A stretch of DNA of 24,366 bases from CAYZPW01 sp964480475. GTDB lineage: Bacteria; B130-G9. The DNA lies in contig CAYZPW010000051.1 in the NCBI GenBank assembly GCA_964480475.1, positions 1 to 24,366 of the forward strand, written 5' to 3'. Below, piece by piece: positions 14,746 through 22,948 of this stretch (within the stretch, counting starts at the first letter, position 1; the number at the start of each line of letters is the position of its first letter). The notes below the pieces were generated by a model. It was not told the DNA's origin. It did not search any database and saw only the letters and a list, made by a program, of their open reading frames with translations. A program made the position numbers and the translations under genes.

Positions 14746-16713
14746 TCAGATTTCCAGATAATCGAACCTGCCGGGTTCAGTCGGCTCGAAATCCGAGATA
14801 GCGAATAGCCAGGCGCAGGCGCCATCAAATGCGCCGATGAACTCGCCGGAGGCATCGACCGAGAGCGAACGGTGCGTTCCCTTGAGGTTTGCCTTCCACA
14901 GCAGCCCGCCGCCCAGGGCCACGCAGATCAACGCCCTTCGCTGCCGGAGAACCTCGATGAACTCCCTCTTCTGGTTTCTGGCGACGATTGAGCGTTTGCT
15001 CGTCAGCTTCTTGCTCCACGCGATCTTGCCGTCAATGCCTATCAGGAACGCTGATTGTGCCGTCGTTGTGCAGAGAAGGCCATCCTCGAACGGCCGCAGC
15101 TTACCGATTGGCTCATTCACGCTGACCGACCACAGTCGCTCGCCGATGAGGTCGAAGGCCGAGACGACGCCACGCGCATCGCCCACGTAGAGCGCCTGGT
15201 CATCTATCGCAAGCCGGCTGCCACCCGGGCCGAAATCCACGGTGAAAACGCCTCGTCCCTTGAAGTCAACAAGGACGGCACGTCGCGCCTCGGCAACCAC
15301 CATGTCCTCGCCAGATGGCGAGATAAGGAAATAGCGAGCGTCCAGGGAATCCATCCAGGTTCTGATCAGTCTGCCATCGCTATCGAACACGCAGATGTTC
15401 CCGCCGATGTCCATCGTGGCGAAACGGTTTCCGATCGCGTTTATCGCCAGCATTGCGGCGCCGGTTCGTCTGTGCCATAGGATTCTGTCGTGGGCAAAGG
15501 CGTATATGTGGCCTTCTGTCGTCGCGGCAAAGCAATACGACCGCGAGGCCAGGCGAAGAGAGAAGACGGTGGAACCGAGAGACGCTATCTCGCGCTGCCT
15601 CCCCTTCTCATCGTATGAGAGGATACGGCCTTCAGAGGTCGCGCAGATCATGTGCTTTCCTCCGGGCAGGACCCTTACTTGCGCGCTGTAACGGCCGCTT
15701 GCCAGGCTGAATAACTTGACGCAATAGATGGGTCTTTTATCACCGGGCTCGGCCTTGCGCTCTGAATGCTCCAAGAAGCTGAAACGCGAGCCTTCGCCGG
15801 AGACCAGCTCGTAACAGTGCACGGACCCAACGCCGTCCACAATCGCCATCACATGGTCGTCTGCGTCAATCGCCCAGCACTTGGGTCGGCACGGCAGCTC
15901 GTATCTGCTGTGCGTGCTGCCATCGCGCCTCAACAGAAAGAGCTCCCCGTCAACCGTTCCGACTGCTACCACCCTACACTCATCGACACAGGCCGCGAAC
16001 TCGACAGGACGCCTCAATCGGAAGGCTTGTGCGTCCTGTCCCTCGTGGTCGAACAGATATGCGCCCATCCCAAACGCCGGCAATGTAATCCATTGACGAC
16101 AGGCACTGAACCTCCCCGCGCCGCACATCGTGCCGAGTCGCCTCATCCAGACCACATCAAGTTGATCGGTGATCACCGCAAGGAATGCGTTGAAATTGCC
16201 GATGAGGATGAGCTTCTCGTCAGTCGAGACCTCTATGAACTCGATGGGTCCTGGAAGCGGCACAGAGCTGACATACTCTCCCTCGCGGTCGAGCACCACC
16301 AGGCTGCGCGCTGGCCCGCCTGTGATGACTACCCCGTCCGAGACTCGCATGTCGAGCGCGGCGATGAGATGGGGATGTTCCTTCACCCACAAGGTCTCTC
16401 CTGCCGAGTCAAGTAGCATGAGATTGCGATTCAGGAGTGCAACCAGTAACCTTCCGCCATCCCGGGACAGCCGGAAAGCGCTGATCTTCTCGTCAAACTC
16501 CTTGCTAGAAAGGAGCTTGCCATCCGGCGAGATACAGCACAGTGTGCGATCGCCATCGCTGACAACCACCTGGCCCGTGACCGCAACGCAGGCGTCCGTG
16601 AACGCCAGCGCAGAGGAGTAAACCCACCTCTCCTGAAGGGTAATAGATGGTCCGGCATCGGGGACGCGGGCTTCCGAGGCAAGGCCCTCCTCTTTCCGCC
16701 TCGCCTTCCTCAA
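14746..16713 (-). CDS. PQQ-like / WD40-like beta-propeller protein, cytoplasmic
   Basis: This 655-residue protein consists almost entirely of beta-propeller blades. Blade ends resemble PQQ/WD repeats: LLDSAGETLW, VLDREGEYV, LFDHEGQD, YDEKGRQRE, VFDSDGRLIRTW, AFDLIGERLW and GIDGKIAWSKK, enough for two propellers. There is no signal peptide or membrane segment, so it should be cytoplasmic, perhaps a scaffold or sensor. The start is TTG at 16713, supported by AGGAG at a spacing of six. A charged N-terminal 25 residues precedes the first blade, and the protein ends with an acidic GRFDYLEI tail. It is downstream of and codirectional with the pseudoprotease gene, separated by 142 bp. No enzymatic domain is recognised. 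Confidence 0.8.
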   Translation of the reverse strand: MRKARRKEEGLASEARVPDAGPSITLQERWVYSSALAFTDACVAVTGQVVVSDGDRTLCCISPDGKLLSSKEFDEKISAFRLSRDGGRLLVALLNRNLMLLDSAGETLWVKEHPHLIAALDMRVSDGVVITGGPARSLVVLDREGEYVSSVPLPGPIEFIEVSTDEKLILIGNFNAFLAVITDQLDVVWMRRLGTMCGAGRFSACRQWITLPAFGMGAYLFDHEGQDAQAFRLRRPVEFAACVDECRVVAVGTVDGELFLLRRDGSTHSRYELPCRPKCWAIDADDHVMAIVDGVGSVHCYELVSGEGSRFSFLEHSERKAEPGDKRPIYCVKLFSLASGRYSAQVRVLPGGKHMICATSEGRILSYDEKGRQREIASLGSTVFSLRLASRSYCFAATTEGHIYAFAHDRILWHRRTGAAMLAINAIGNRFATMDIGGNICVFDSDGRLIRTWMDSLDARYFLISPSGEDMVVAEARRAVLVDFKGRGVFTVDFGPGGSRLAIDDQALYVGDARGVVSAFDLIGERLWSVSVNEPIGKLRPFEDGLLCTTTAQSAFLIGIDGKIAWSKKLTSKRSIVARNQKREFIEVLRQRRALICVALGGGLLWKANLKGTHRSLSVDASGEFIGAFDGACAWLFAISDFEPTEPGRFDYLEI

Positions 16714-16855
16714 CGGACTCTCCTAAAGCTCAGGAACCGAATGAGTTGCACGACCGGCGAACAGATCGCACAAATGAATGGCCGCTTGCATCATTTAAGG
16801 CTCGCTCTCTGCCTGACTCCCCAGGTCGTGTTCGCGCCGTCTGCGTCAAAGCTGG

Positions 16856-19732
16856 CTAGTGAACCGTTAGATACGGCCAGGTGTCACTCCTTTTGCCCGC
16901 ATTGTCGTAAGCCACGAGCTCCAGTATCATTTGACCGGCCGCAAGTCCGCCCACGCCAGAGTAGAACGTGAAATCCCCGTCGTTGGCCACCTCGTCGCCC
17001 TGCATTCCGTTGTCCCAGAGATATATGCCGAGAGGGGATTGCCCCTCGAGGAACAGCTCCACGCGGTCTATCTCGGACCAGGACAGCCCACTCGCGTCTC
17101 TAACTCTGGCTGTGATCTTCACCACTCCGCCCTGTGTCGTAACCGATGATCCATAGAGGCTTACCATCTGTATGGTTGGCCGGCCATCTGAAGGGATGAA
17201 GGATGAAGGGATGAAGGATGAAGGATGAAGGATGAAGGATGAATAGAGAAAGGACCGTTGACTGTCAATTCGCCGCGCGGCGAACCAACCGCCAACGGAC
17301 CGACTGCTGCTCTTTACCGTGAGGTACGGCCACATATCGCTCTGCTGTCCGGAGGAGTCGGTCGCAACGATGCCCACGAGGTATTGCCCCGCGGCAAACA
17401 TCCCCGGGAATATGTAGATCGAATAGGAGTAAGTGCCGTCGCCCGCCATGAAGTCTCCATCGAGGCCATCGTCGTGCATGAGGATGCCGGTCGGGGCGCC
17501 CTCGAAGTAGAGCTCGACTCTTGACACGTCGTCTCTGCCGTCCGGGGTCGAGATATCCGCATATATGAAGAGGTCTCCACCCTCGGCCTCGGAGATGTAA
17601 CTGCCGCCAAGACTCACGGCTTCAATGACCGGAGGCTGGTCGTTTGAGGCGCCAGTCAGGGCGGCATAGACGTCGATTAGCCCGGCGCCTGTCTGATTGG
17701 CATCACCGAGATACTTCGCGCTCTGCTTGAGTCTATCTGCGACGTCGGAGAACGTCGCATCAGGGTGCTGCGAGCGCAGAAGGGCACAGGCGCCCGCTGC
17801 GAACGCGGCTGAATAGGCCGTCCCGTGGACATAATCGTAGCCGCTAGCGTAGCCCTGGGTCGAGAAGTTGCAGGGATAGGTCGGCAGCGTTGTGAATACG
17901 CCATCCTCGTCGCCTGGGCCCCCCAAGCCGCCAGGAGCTGCGACGTCAACCTTTCTGCCCTCCTGGCTCACGCCGACGTTGGAATAGGCCGCAAGCTGCC
18001 CGTCTCTGTCTGTCGCGCCCACCGCCAGAACACGATCGAAACTCGCCGGATAGCCAGATACGCCGCCAGAATCGCCGGTCCCGGACACGACTAGCACGTC
18101 GCGCATCGCGGCGTAGTTCACCGCGTCCTCAAGCTGCGCGGATTTGGCGTCGAAGCCGACAGGCACGAGCACAATACTCGCGCCCATATCGACCGCGTAT
18201 CGAATCGCCCTCCACATCGCCTGCCTCGAGCCGTCGAACTTCAGCGGCATGACCGAGGCGCCCCACGTTACACCTGTAACGTTCAATGGGCTGCCGGTCT
18301 CATCCACGAACTGCGAGGCGCTGTTGTTTGCGCTCGCTGCGACGATGCCAGCGACCGCGGTCCCGAGTCCGTCCTCGTCGAAGACCCCGTTGCTGCCCAG
18401 GCCGTCTCTTGTGAACGACCAGCCGAATAAATCGTCGGTGTAGCCGTTCCCATCGTTATCGACGCTGTCGGCATCGATTTCGTCAGGATTTAGCCACAGG
18501 TTCGCCCTCAGATCGGGATGGTTGAGGTCAATGCCAGTGCTAACGATGGCGACGACAACTTCGGCGCTGTCGCCCCGCTCGAGGTGCCATGCGGCGGGGG
18601 CGTTTATATCGGCGATTCGGGTCGGGTCATAGAGTGCCCATTGTTTGTCGAAACTGACGTCGCAAGGCATGATCATCTCGCCGTCGGGCGCGAGGTCGCA
18701 CTCAAAGATATTCATGCTGCCTCTTGCAACGTGAAAGGCCTGGAATAGGTGATCCGCATAACCAGGCTTGCTCACGCTGAGAGCGACGTTGTCAGAGACC
18801 GAGACCGCGCCAAAGCACACACGTCCGAGATGGTCGGAGTCCCGTGAGACCTGCTCGCCGCCGACGGTTACGGTAACTATCGCGGAGGGCAGGGGGCAGC
18901 CTTCGGCGTTTTCGGAGCCATTGTTGACCTGAACCGCCACGGTTCCAGTATCTCCAGCGCGCCCTGCGTCGATCCTGAAGACCTTTTTGGCATCGTAGTC
19001 AACGGCCCAAAGATATAGTCCGTCGAAGGCCAGCTCGTAAAGCCAGCTATTTGGCGCCACGAACCAGGAGTCAATCGAGGCATCTTCTCTGCGAACGAAA
19101 ACAATGCTGTCGCTCTGGCCGCACGTCGCTGAGACGTAGAGGTCCTTGCCGTCGGCGGCGAGGCCGAATCCCTGAACCAGCTCGGTGGCGCCAACGTTCG
19201 TGGGCAAGTCCGCTCTGTTGTGCTCAACACCGCCCAGGTCATACCAGATTAGCGTTCCGCCTCCCGATTTGGACTTGAGACAGACGAGGTGTTCGCCGTC
19301 GTAAGTCAGGCCGATCATGCGGCCATCAACCCAGAATGAGGAGACGAGGTTGCCGTTCTTGGGGTCAATAGAAAGGAGCCTCGGCACCGAGCCCGAATCG
19401 AGGACCCATACATTCTCGCCGTCCCAGGCACAGCCGCGCGGCTGGACCTCGTCGATCGCGTTTTCGACATAATCGATCATGAACGATTCGCGGGTCGTGC
19501 CGCCAACCGTGTCCAGGACGTAGAGCATTGGCGTAACAAGTTGGCCCAGGACAACCACGCCGGAGCAATAGAGAAGCCCCACGTCATCTACGGCGAGGCC
19601 GCGCGGGTTGAGCTCTTGAGGCGCATCGAACTCGTATTCGATGTCGCCCATCTCCGCGAGCGCCGGATAGTCGTGACAAAAGGCAATGGCCAACAAGCTA
19701 ATGATACTGAACGTCGAAATCGCTTTTCGCAT
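16856..19732 (-). CDS. Secreted subtilisin-fold (S8) pseudoprotease with propeller and Ig-like domains
   Basis: The 958-residue protein starts with a signal peptide (MRKAISTFSIISLLAIAFCH..ALA). An NHL/propeller-like region follows (about 27-285), then a CarboxypepD-regulatory-like beta domain (about 290-350), a subtilisin-like domain (about 375-690) and two related Ig-like C-terminal domains (about 700-825 and 855-958), each ending WPYLTV. The S8 fold is clear (STGIDLNHPDL, GTAVAGIVAA, YPASFDRVLAVGATDRDG, GTAYSAAFAAGACALL), but the active site is gone: Asp is Ser398, His is Leu456, nucleophile Ser is Ala639 and oxyanion Asn is Asp554. It should therefore bind or present rather than cleave. 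The ATG has AGGGGAA at a spacing of seven. A 7-nt tandem repeat encodes the linker between the Ig-like domains. Confidence 0.9.
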   Translation of the reverse strand: MRKAISTFSIISLLAIAFCHDYPALAEMGDIEYEFDAPQELNPRGLAVDDVGLLYCSGVVVLGQLVTPMLYVLDTVGGTTRESFMIDYVENAIDEVQPRGCAWDGENVWVLDSGSVPRLLSIDPKNGNLVSSFWVDGRMIGLTYDGEHLVCLKSKSGGGTLIWYDLGGVEHNRADLPTNVGATELVQGFGLAADGKDLYVSATCGQSDSIVFVRREDASIDSWFVAPNSWLYELAFDGLYLWAVDYDAKKVFRIDAGRAGDTGTVAVQVNNGSENAEGCPLPSAIVTVTVGGEQVSRDSDHLGRVCFGAVSVSDNVALSVSKPGYADHLFQAFHVARGSMNIFECDLAPDGEMIMPCDVSFDKQWALYDPTRIADINAPAAWHLERGDSAEVVVAIVSTGIDLNHPDLRANLWLNPDEIDADSVDNDGNGYTDDLFGWSFTRDGLGSNGVFDEDGLGTAVAGIVAASANNSASQFVDETGSPLNVTGVTWGASVMPLKFDGSRQAMWRAIRYAVDMGASIVLVPVGFDAKSAQLEDAVNYAAMRDVLVVSGTGDSGGVSGYPASFDRVLAVGATDRDGQLAAYSNVGVSQEGRKVDVAAPGGLGGPGDEDGVFTTLPTYPCNFSTQGYASGYDYVHGTAYSAAFAAGACALLRSQHPDATFSDVADRLKQSAKYLGDANQTGAGLIDVYAALTGASNDQPPVIEAVSLGGSYISEAEGGDLFIYADISTPDGRDDVSRVELYFEGAPTGILMHDDGLDGDFMAGDGTYSYSIYIFPGMFAAGQYLVGIVATDSSGQQSDMWPYLTVKSSSRSVGGWFAARRIDSQRSFLYSSFILHPSSFIPSSFIPSDGRPTIQMVSLYGSSVTTQGGVVKITARVRDASGLSWSEIDRVELFLEGQSPLGIYLWDNGMQGDEVANDGDFTFYSGVGGLAAGQMILELVAYDNAGKRSDTWPYLTVH
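17194..17243 (+). repeat. Seven copies of heptanucleotide GGATGAA within a CDS
   Basis: GGATGAA occurs seven times in tandem at 17194-17243, with one extra G at 17208. Read on the coding (minus) strand it gives a Phe-Ile-Leu/Pro-His-Pro-Ser-Ser type peptide at about residues 829-848 of the S8-like protein, in the linker between its two Ig-like domains. The unit is not a multiple of three and none of its frames contains a stop, so copy-number change would shift the frame of the last domain. Confidence 0.95.
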
Positions 19733-19814
19733 GGGCTTATTCCCCTTATATTAGTCGCGTTCTGATGTTGAAACAGGCGTTCGGCGCGCTCAGTTCCACG
19801 ACCGGGACAGCGCC

Positions 19815-21218
19815 TCAGACTTGACGGGAAGTTAGCAGAACGCGAGCTACCTTTGCAAGCGCAGATGGCCCGAAGCGCCTCGTGGCCTCAATCAAGGGCG
19901 CGGGCCTTAGCCAAAAGCGCCTTGTGGCCTTTAGAGCAAGCTCTGAGGTCTCTCCCGCGAACGATGAATCGACTGATTCCCAGCTCCGAATCTCGCTCTC
20001 GCTGAGCCTCTTCCGTTTGGCCACATCGTCCAGTCTAGAGCCAGCAGTAGCCCGCGCGTCCAAGAACTCGACCATGCTGGCCCCGCTTCTCGCTGCGAGC
20101 TTCATTGCCGATCTCAGGTTCTCGTCGCCGCGCGGGAAAAGCCCGGCCACAAAGCACAGGCAGGTGGCGATTCCGGCGTGTCGAAGCGTCCGAACCGTCT
20201 TAATACAGCTGAGTTCGTCCGAACGAGGTCCAAAGGAGAGGTCGGACATTGCTTTCTGTAGCGCGACCGGCAGAACGATTGTTGCCATGTCGCAGCCGGC
20301 GCTTTTGAGTTTTTGCGCCAGCTGCTTTGAGATGCTGCATTCGCACGCGCGGAAACTGAACGATATGGTTTTGAGGCCGGCGCGGGACATCTCTGCTACG
20401 AGCTCTTGCCACCAAAGATCGGGTGGAGCCAGGTTATCGGCGACCAGCTCGAAGCTCCGCTCGCCGAGTTCTAGAAGCCCATGGCGCATCTCCCTCACGA
20501 TCACCGATGGCCGCCTCAAGTGAGTTACGCGGCCCGAAAGACGCGGAACGATACAGTGAAGGCAATCGTGCTTGCAGCCTACGGAGGCCAGAACGGGCAG
20601 GCGCACAACGCCAGAAAGCGGCGAACCGTAACAGGAACGCTTGAGCATCTCCCACTGCGGCCTGAGCGTCTGGTTGATGTCGGGCACACTGGTTCGCGTG
20701 AATGACCGAATTATTAGCGATTGATCGACCCGCCGCGATTGAAACAGCCTCGGCGCCCTGGATGAATCGGTCAAACGTCCTGGACCGGCGAATCGGAATG
20801 GGTCGCTTATTATCCCGTCGAGTTCCGCACACTCCCAATGTATCCTTGCCTCCTCAAATAGCAGGTCCCGACCGCAAAGAACCGCGGCGCAGTCGGGAAG
20901 GAGAGTCTTTGCCTTCCGCACCGCCGCCAAATCCTTGTTGAGGTTTGGAAGCGATGTGTCAAAGATGACGATGCTGGGGCGATGCCTCACGAGGTCCGAT
21001 TGCAGGGCGCCCCACTCGAGCTGCTCCGCCTCGTAGTCCGCGAGCTTGCAGCGGAACCCCGCGAGGGACAGCTTGGCAGCGACGAGTAACAAGTTGAACG
21101 GGGGCGCCGCACGAGGCGAGGCGAGCTCGCATCGCGCGGTTGGCCACCAAGCCCGGGCGTCAGCGCCGCCCGGAACCCTGGCCAAAAGCGCCGTCTTAAC
21201 GCTTGTCGCGCCTGTCAT
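19815..21218 (-). CDS. Radical SAM protein with B12-binding-like N-terminus
   Basis: The product has 467 residues. Residues about 38-120 resemble the Rossmann-like B12-binding domain seen in class B radical SAM enzymes (PPFNLLLVAAKLSLAGF, then IVIFDTSLPNLNKDL and a VLCGRD strand), though the DxHxxG cobalamin motif is missing, as in many base-off members. The radical SAM cluster motif CxxxCxxC is at Cys215, Cys219 and Cys222 (GCKHDCLHC). The linker contains the usual PDIN..LRP.W pattern. The protein should bind a 4Fe-4S cluster and S-adenosylmethionine in the cytoplasm, but the substrate is unknown. The ATG at 21218 has GGAGG about eleven nucleotides upstream. It lies downstream of two epimerase genes on the same strand, but with a 448-bp gap. 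Confidence 0.85.
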   Translation of the reverse strand: MTGATSVKTALLARVPGGADARAWWPTARCELASPRAAPPFNLLLVAAKLSLAGFRCKLADYEAEQLEWGALQSDLVRHRPSIVIFDTSLPNLNKDLAAVRKAKTLLPDCAAVLCGRDLLFEEARIHWECAELDGIISDPFRFAGPGRLTDSSRAPRLFQSRRVDQSLIIRSFTRTSVPDINQTLRPQWEMLKRSCYGSPLSGVVRLPVLASVGCKHDCLHCIVPRLSGRVTHLRRPSVIVREMRHGLLELGERSFELVADNLAPPDLWWQELVAEMSRAGLKTISFSFRACECSISKQLAQKLKSAGCDMATIVLPVALQKAMSDLSFGPRSDELSCIKTVRTLRHAGIATCLCFVAGLFPRGDENLRSAMKLAARSGASMVEFLDARATAGSRLDDVAKRKRLSESEIRSWESVDSSFAGETSELALKATRRFWLRPAPLIEATRRFGPSALAKVARVLLTSRQV

Positions 21219-21485
21219 TCTCCGTCAAACCTCCTCATGCACAACAGATATACACAGTTTGTGATCGGTTGGCGACTCCAATAGCATGACCAGCCTTGCT
21301 TATCCCGCATAATTTGAGGCTGCAACTCTCGTCCGTCTGGGGCAGGCTGGAAGGAGGCTGGGTCATAATTCGATTGGCGAGGATTTCGTTATCCATTCAC
21401 ACAATAGCGATACCGGGAATACGGCTGATTGTCAAGATCAACGCGGCCGTTTTCTTATGCGACGCGATTGTCGGAATCAGCCTGT

Positions 21486-21587
21486 AGGGGCGTGGTCTCA
21501 GACCCGCCCGCCTACGTGAATCCCTGCGGATACGAGACATCTTTTGCGACCATCAATTCGAACGGGCGGGTCTGAGACCACGCCCCT
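21486..21587. repeat. MITE-like palindromic element, copy 1
   Basis: The arms 21486-21510 and 21563-21587 are perfect 25-bp inverted repeats, beginning AGGGGCGTGGTCT. The 52-bp centre shares 46 of 52 positions with the copy at 22768-22870. No transposase is encoded. No clear target-site duplication is visible. It could be a non-autonomous mobile element or a long hairpin with a role at mRNA ends. Confidence 0.85.
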
Positions 21588-21605
21588 GCGCAACCGCTTA
21601 TGTCC

Positions 21606-21624
21606 CAGCCTCGGAAGGAGGCTG
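21606..21624. repeat. Short hairpin CAGCCTC/GAGGCTG
   Basis: A perfect 7-bp stem (21606-21612 with 21618-21624) surrounds the 5-nt loop GGAAG. It sits 18 bp after the palindromic element and is preceded by CTTATGTCC. The sequence CTTATGTnCCAGCCTC recurs after copy 2 (22886-22902) and, inverted, at 21349-21369. No U-tract follows, so it is not a classical terminator. Confidence 0.6.
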
Positions 21625-21666
21625 CCACACACATCGCGCTAGCCTCAATCCGTGAACAATACAGGC

Positions 21667-22686
21667 TCAGGAGATGAGGCGGAGCAGCTTCAGGAGGCCC
21701 TGGCCGGGGAAATCGGCGCTCATTTCAGACGTCAGGCGCTCGCGGTTCTCAACGAACCAGTCGTAGGTGCTATTGAGGGCATCGATGGCATCTATCTTTG
21801 GTTGCCAGCCCAGCAGATTCTTCGCCTTCGAGCAGTCCAGCAGAAAATCCTGGTCCGCGATAAGATAGTGCTCCGTGCCAAGCGGCGAGAGCCGAAGCGC
21901 GTCCATGATGACGAGGCAGAACCTTGCGAGCCATCCGGGGATGGGCACGACCTTCGAGCCGGTGCCGGCGTGCTGAACCAGGGCGTTCATCTGGTCAATG
22001 AGAGGCGGCGTGTTGTCCGCGCCGACGTTGAAGACCTCGCCCGCAACGTCTTCTCTCCATGCCAGAACGCAGGCCTCGATGAGGTCTTGGTAGGCGAGCA
22101 TCTGAAAGCGGTTTTGCCCGTCGCCGATTATGTAGATGCGCTTGCCGCGGCTCATCCAGTCGAAAAGTATCGTCAAAAGGCCCAGCCGGCCTTCGCCGAT
22201 GATGAACCTGGGACGAATGATATTGACCTTCAAACCTCGGCCCATGAAGCGTTTGCAGACAGCTTCCGCCTCGAGCTTGCTCCGTCCGTAGTCCCCGACC
22301 GGGTGCGGGGTGCAGGCCTCGTCGCAGGGCGTCCTCTCCGGCCGGCCATACACGATGCTGCTCGATACATGGACGACCTTCTGGACCCCGGCGTCCTCGG
22401 CGCTTTGCAGCACATTCCGCGTTCCCTCGACGTTGACTGTCCAGAAGCGGCGTCCGGCTCTTGAACAAGGCAAAAGCGACACGAGATTGAACACTGCTTC
22501 GACGCCTTGCATCGCTTGTCTTAGCTGGGCCCGGTCGGCAACGTCCCCGTGGACAATGTCGAGATTTGGATGCGAGAGGTCGAGCGCAGTCCGAATGTCG
22601 TATATCCTCACCTTCTCGCCTCGCTCGAGGAGCTTTTCGGCGAGATTCCGACCGACGAATCCCGCGCCGCCCGCTACAAAAAGCAC
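21667..22686 (-). CDS. NAD(P)-dependent extended SDR epimerase/dehydratase
   Basis: The 339-residue protein is an extended short-chain dehydrogenase/reductase. It has the nucleotide-binding GGAGFVG at 6-12, Asp30 (IYDIR), the catalytic Ser region VSSSIVYG (107-114), and the YxxxK pair Tyr133/Lys137 (DYGRSK). The FIIGEGRLGLL, DGQNRFQMLAYQDLIEA and EVFNVGADN blocks are typical of sugar or steroid-type 3-beta-HSD-like epimerases. The substrate is not deduced. The start is GTG at 22686, the only start codon before an in-frame stop, with GGTGAG four nucleotides upstream. It follows epimerase 2 on the same strand after a 262-bp gap that holds palindrome copy 2. Confidence 0.9.
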   Translation of the reverse strand: MLFVAGGAGFVGRNLAEKLLERGEKVRIYDIRTALDLSHPNLDIVHGDVADRAQLRQAMQGVEAVFNLVSLLPCSRAGRRFWTVNVEGTRNVLQSAEDAGVQKVVHVSSSIVYGRPERTPCDEACTPHPVGDYGRSKLEAEAVCKRFMGRGLKVNIIRPRFIIGEGRLGLLTILFDWMSRGKRIYIIGDGQNRFQMLAYQDLIEACVLAWREDVAGEVFNVGADNTPPLIDQMNALVQHAGTGSKVVPIPGWLARFCLVIMDALRLSPLGTEHYLIADQDFLLDCSKAKNLLGWQPKIDAIDALNSTYDWFVENRERLTSEMSADFPGQGLLKLLRLIS

Positions 22687-22767
22687 CTTCTCACCGGATT
22701 GTGATCTCGCATCTGGGTCCGTGGGCGTGTGGCTTGTGAGGGTGTGTCATAGCACGCGGCGTTGTGC

Positions 22768-22870
22768 ACGGGCGCGGTCCCTGACCCGCCCAGCCTACAT
22801 GAATCCCTACGGATACGAGGCATCTTATGCGAGCATCGATTCGAACGGGCGGGTCAAAGACCACGCCCCT
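22768..22870. repeat. MITE-like palindromic element, copy 2
   Basis: This is a diverged copy of the element at 21486-21587, with arms matching at 20 of 24 positions and a centre matching at 46 of 52. It lies between the two epimerase genes. Similarity to copy 1 continues to the right for another 35 bp (ACAACCGC..CTTATGTGCCAGCCTCC). Both copies lie in the same orientation. Confidence 0.85.
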
Positions 22871-22948
22871 ACACAACCGCAACGACTTATGTGCCAGCCT
22901 CCAAGCACCGGCCCTAACGGCAAATTCCAGCAATCCAGGAAACACCCA

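Larger units (their letters stand above)
21219..21666. other. Intergenic region with palindromic repeat element
   Basis: No gene is seen. The region contains a 102-bp element with perfect 25-bp inverted ends (21486-21587), an adjacent CAGCCTC/GAGGCTG hairpin (21606-21624), and a related sequence in opposite orientation at 21349-21369. The remainder, 21230-21340 and 21370-21480, shows nothing recognisable. Confidence 0.7.

Noticed and set aside
21652..22464. 270-codon plus-strand frame opposite the epimerase at 21667-22686
   Set aside because: Antisense shadow. The minus strand shows the GGAGFVG and YxxxK motifs.
21486..22870. Palindromic elements considered as integron attC sites around an epimerase cassette
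   Set aside because: No RYYYAAC/GTTRRRY core sites, arms are too perfect, and no integrase is seen.
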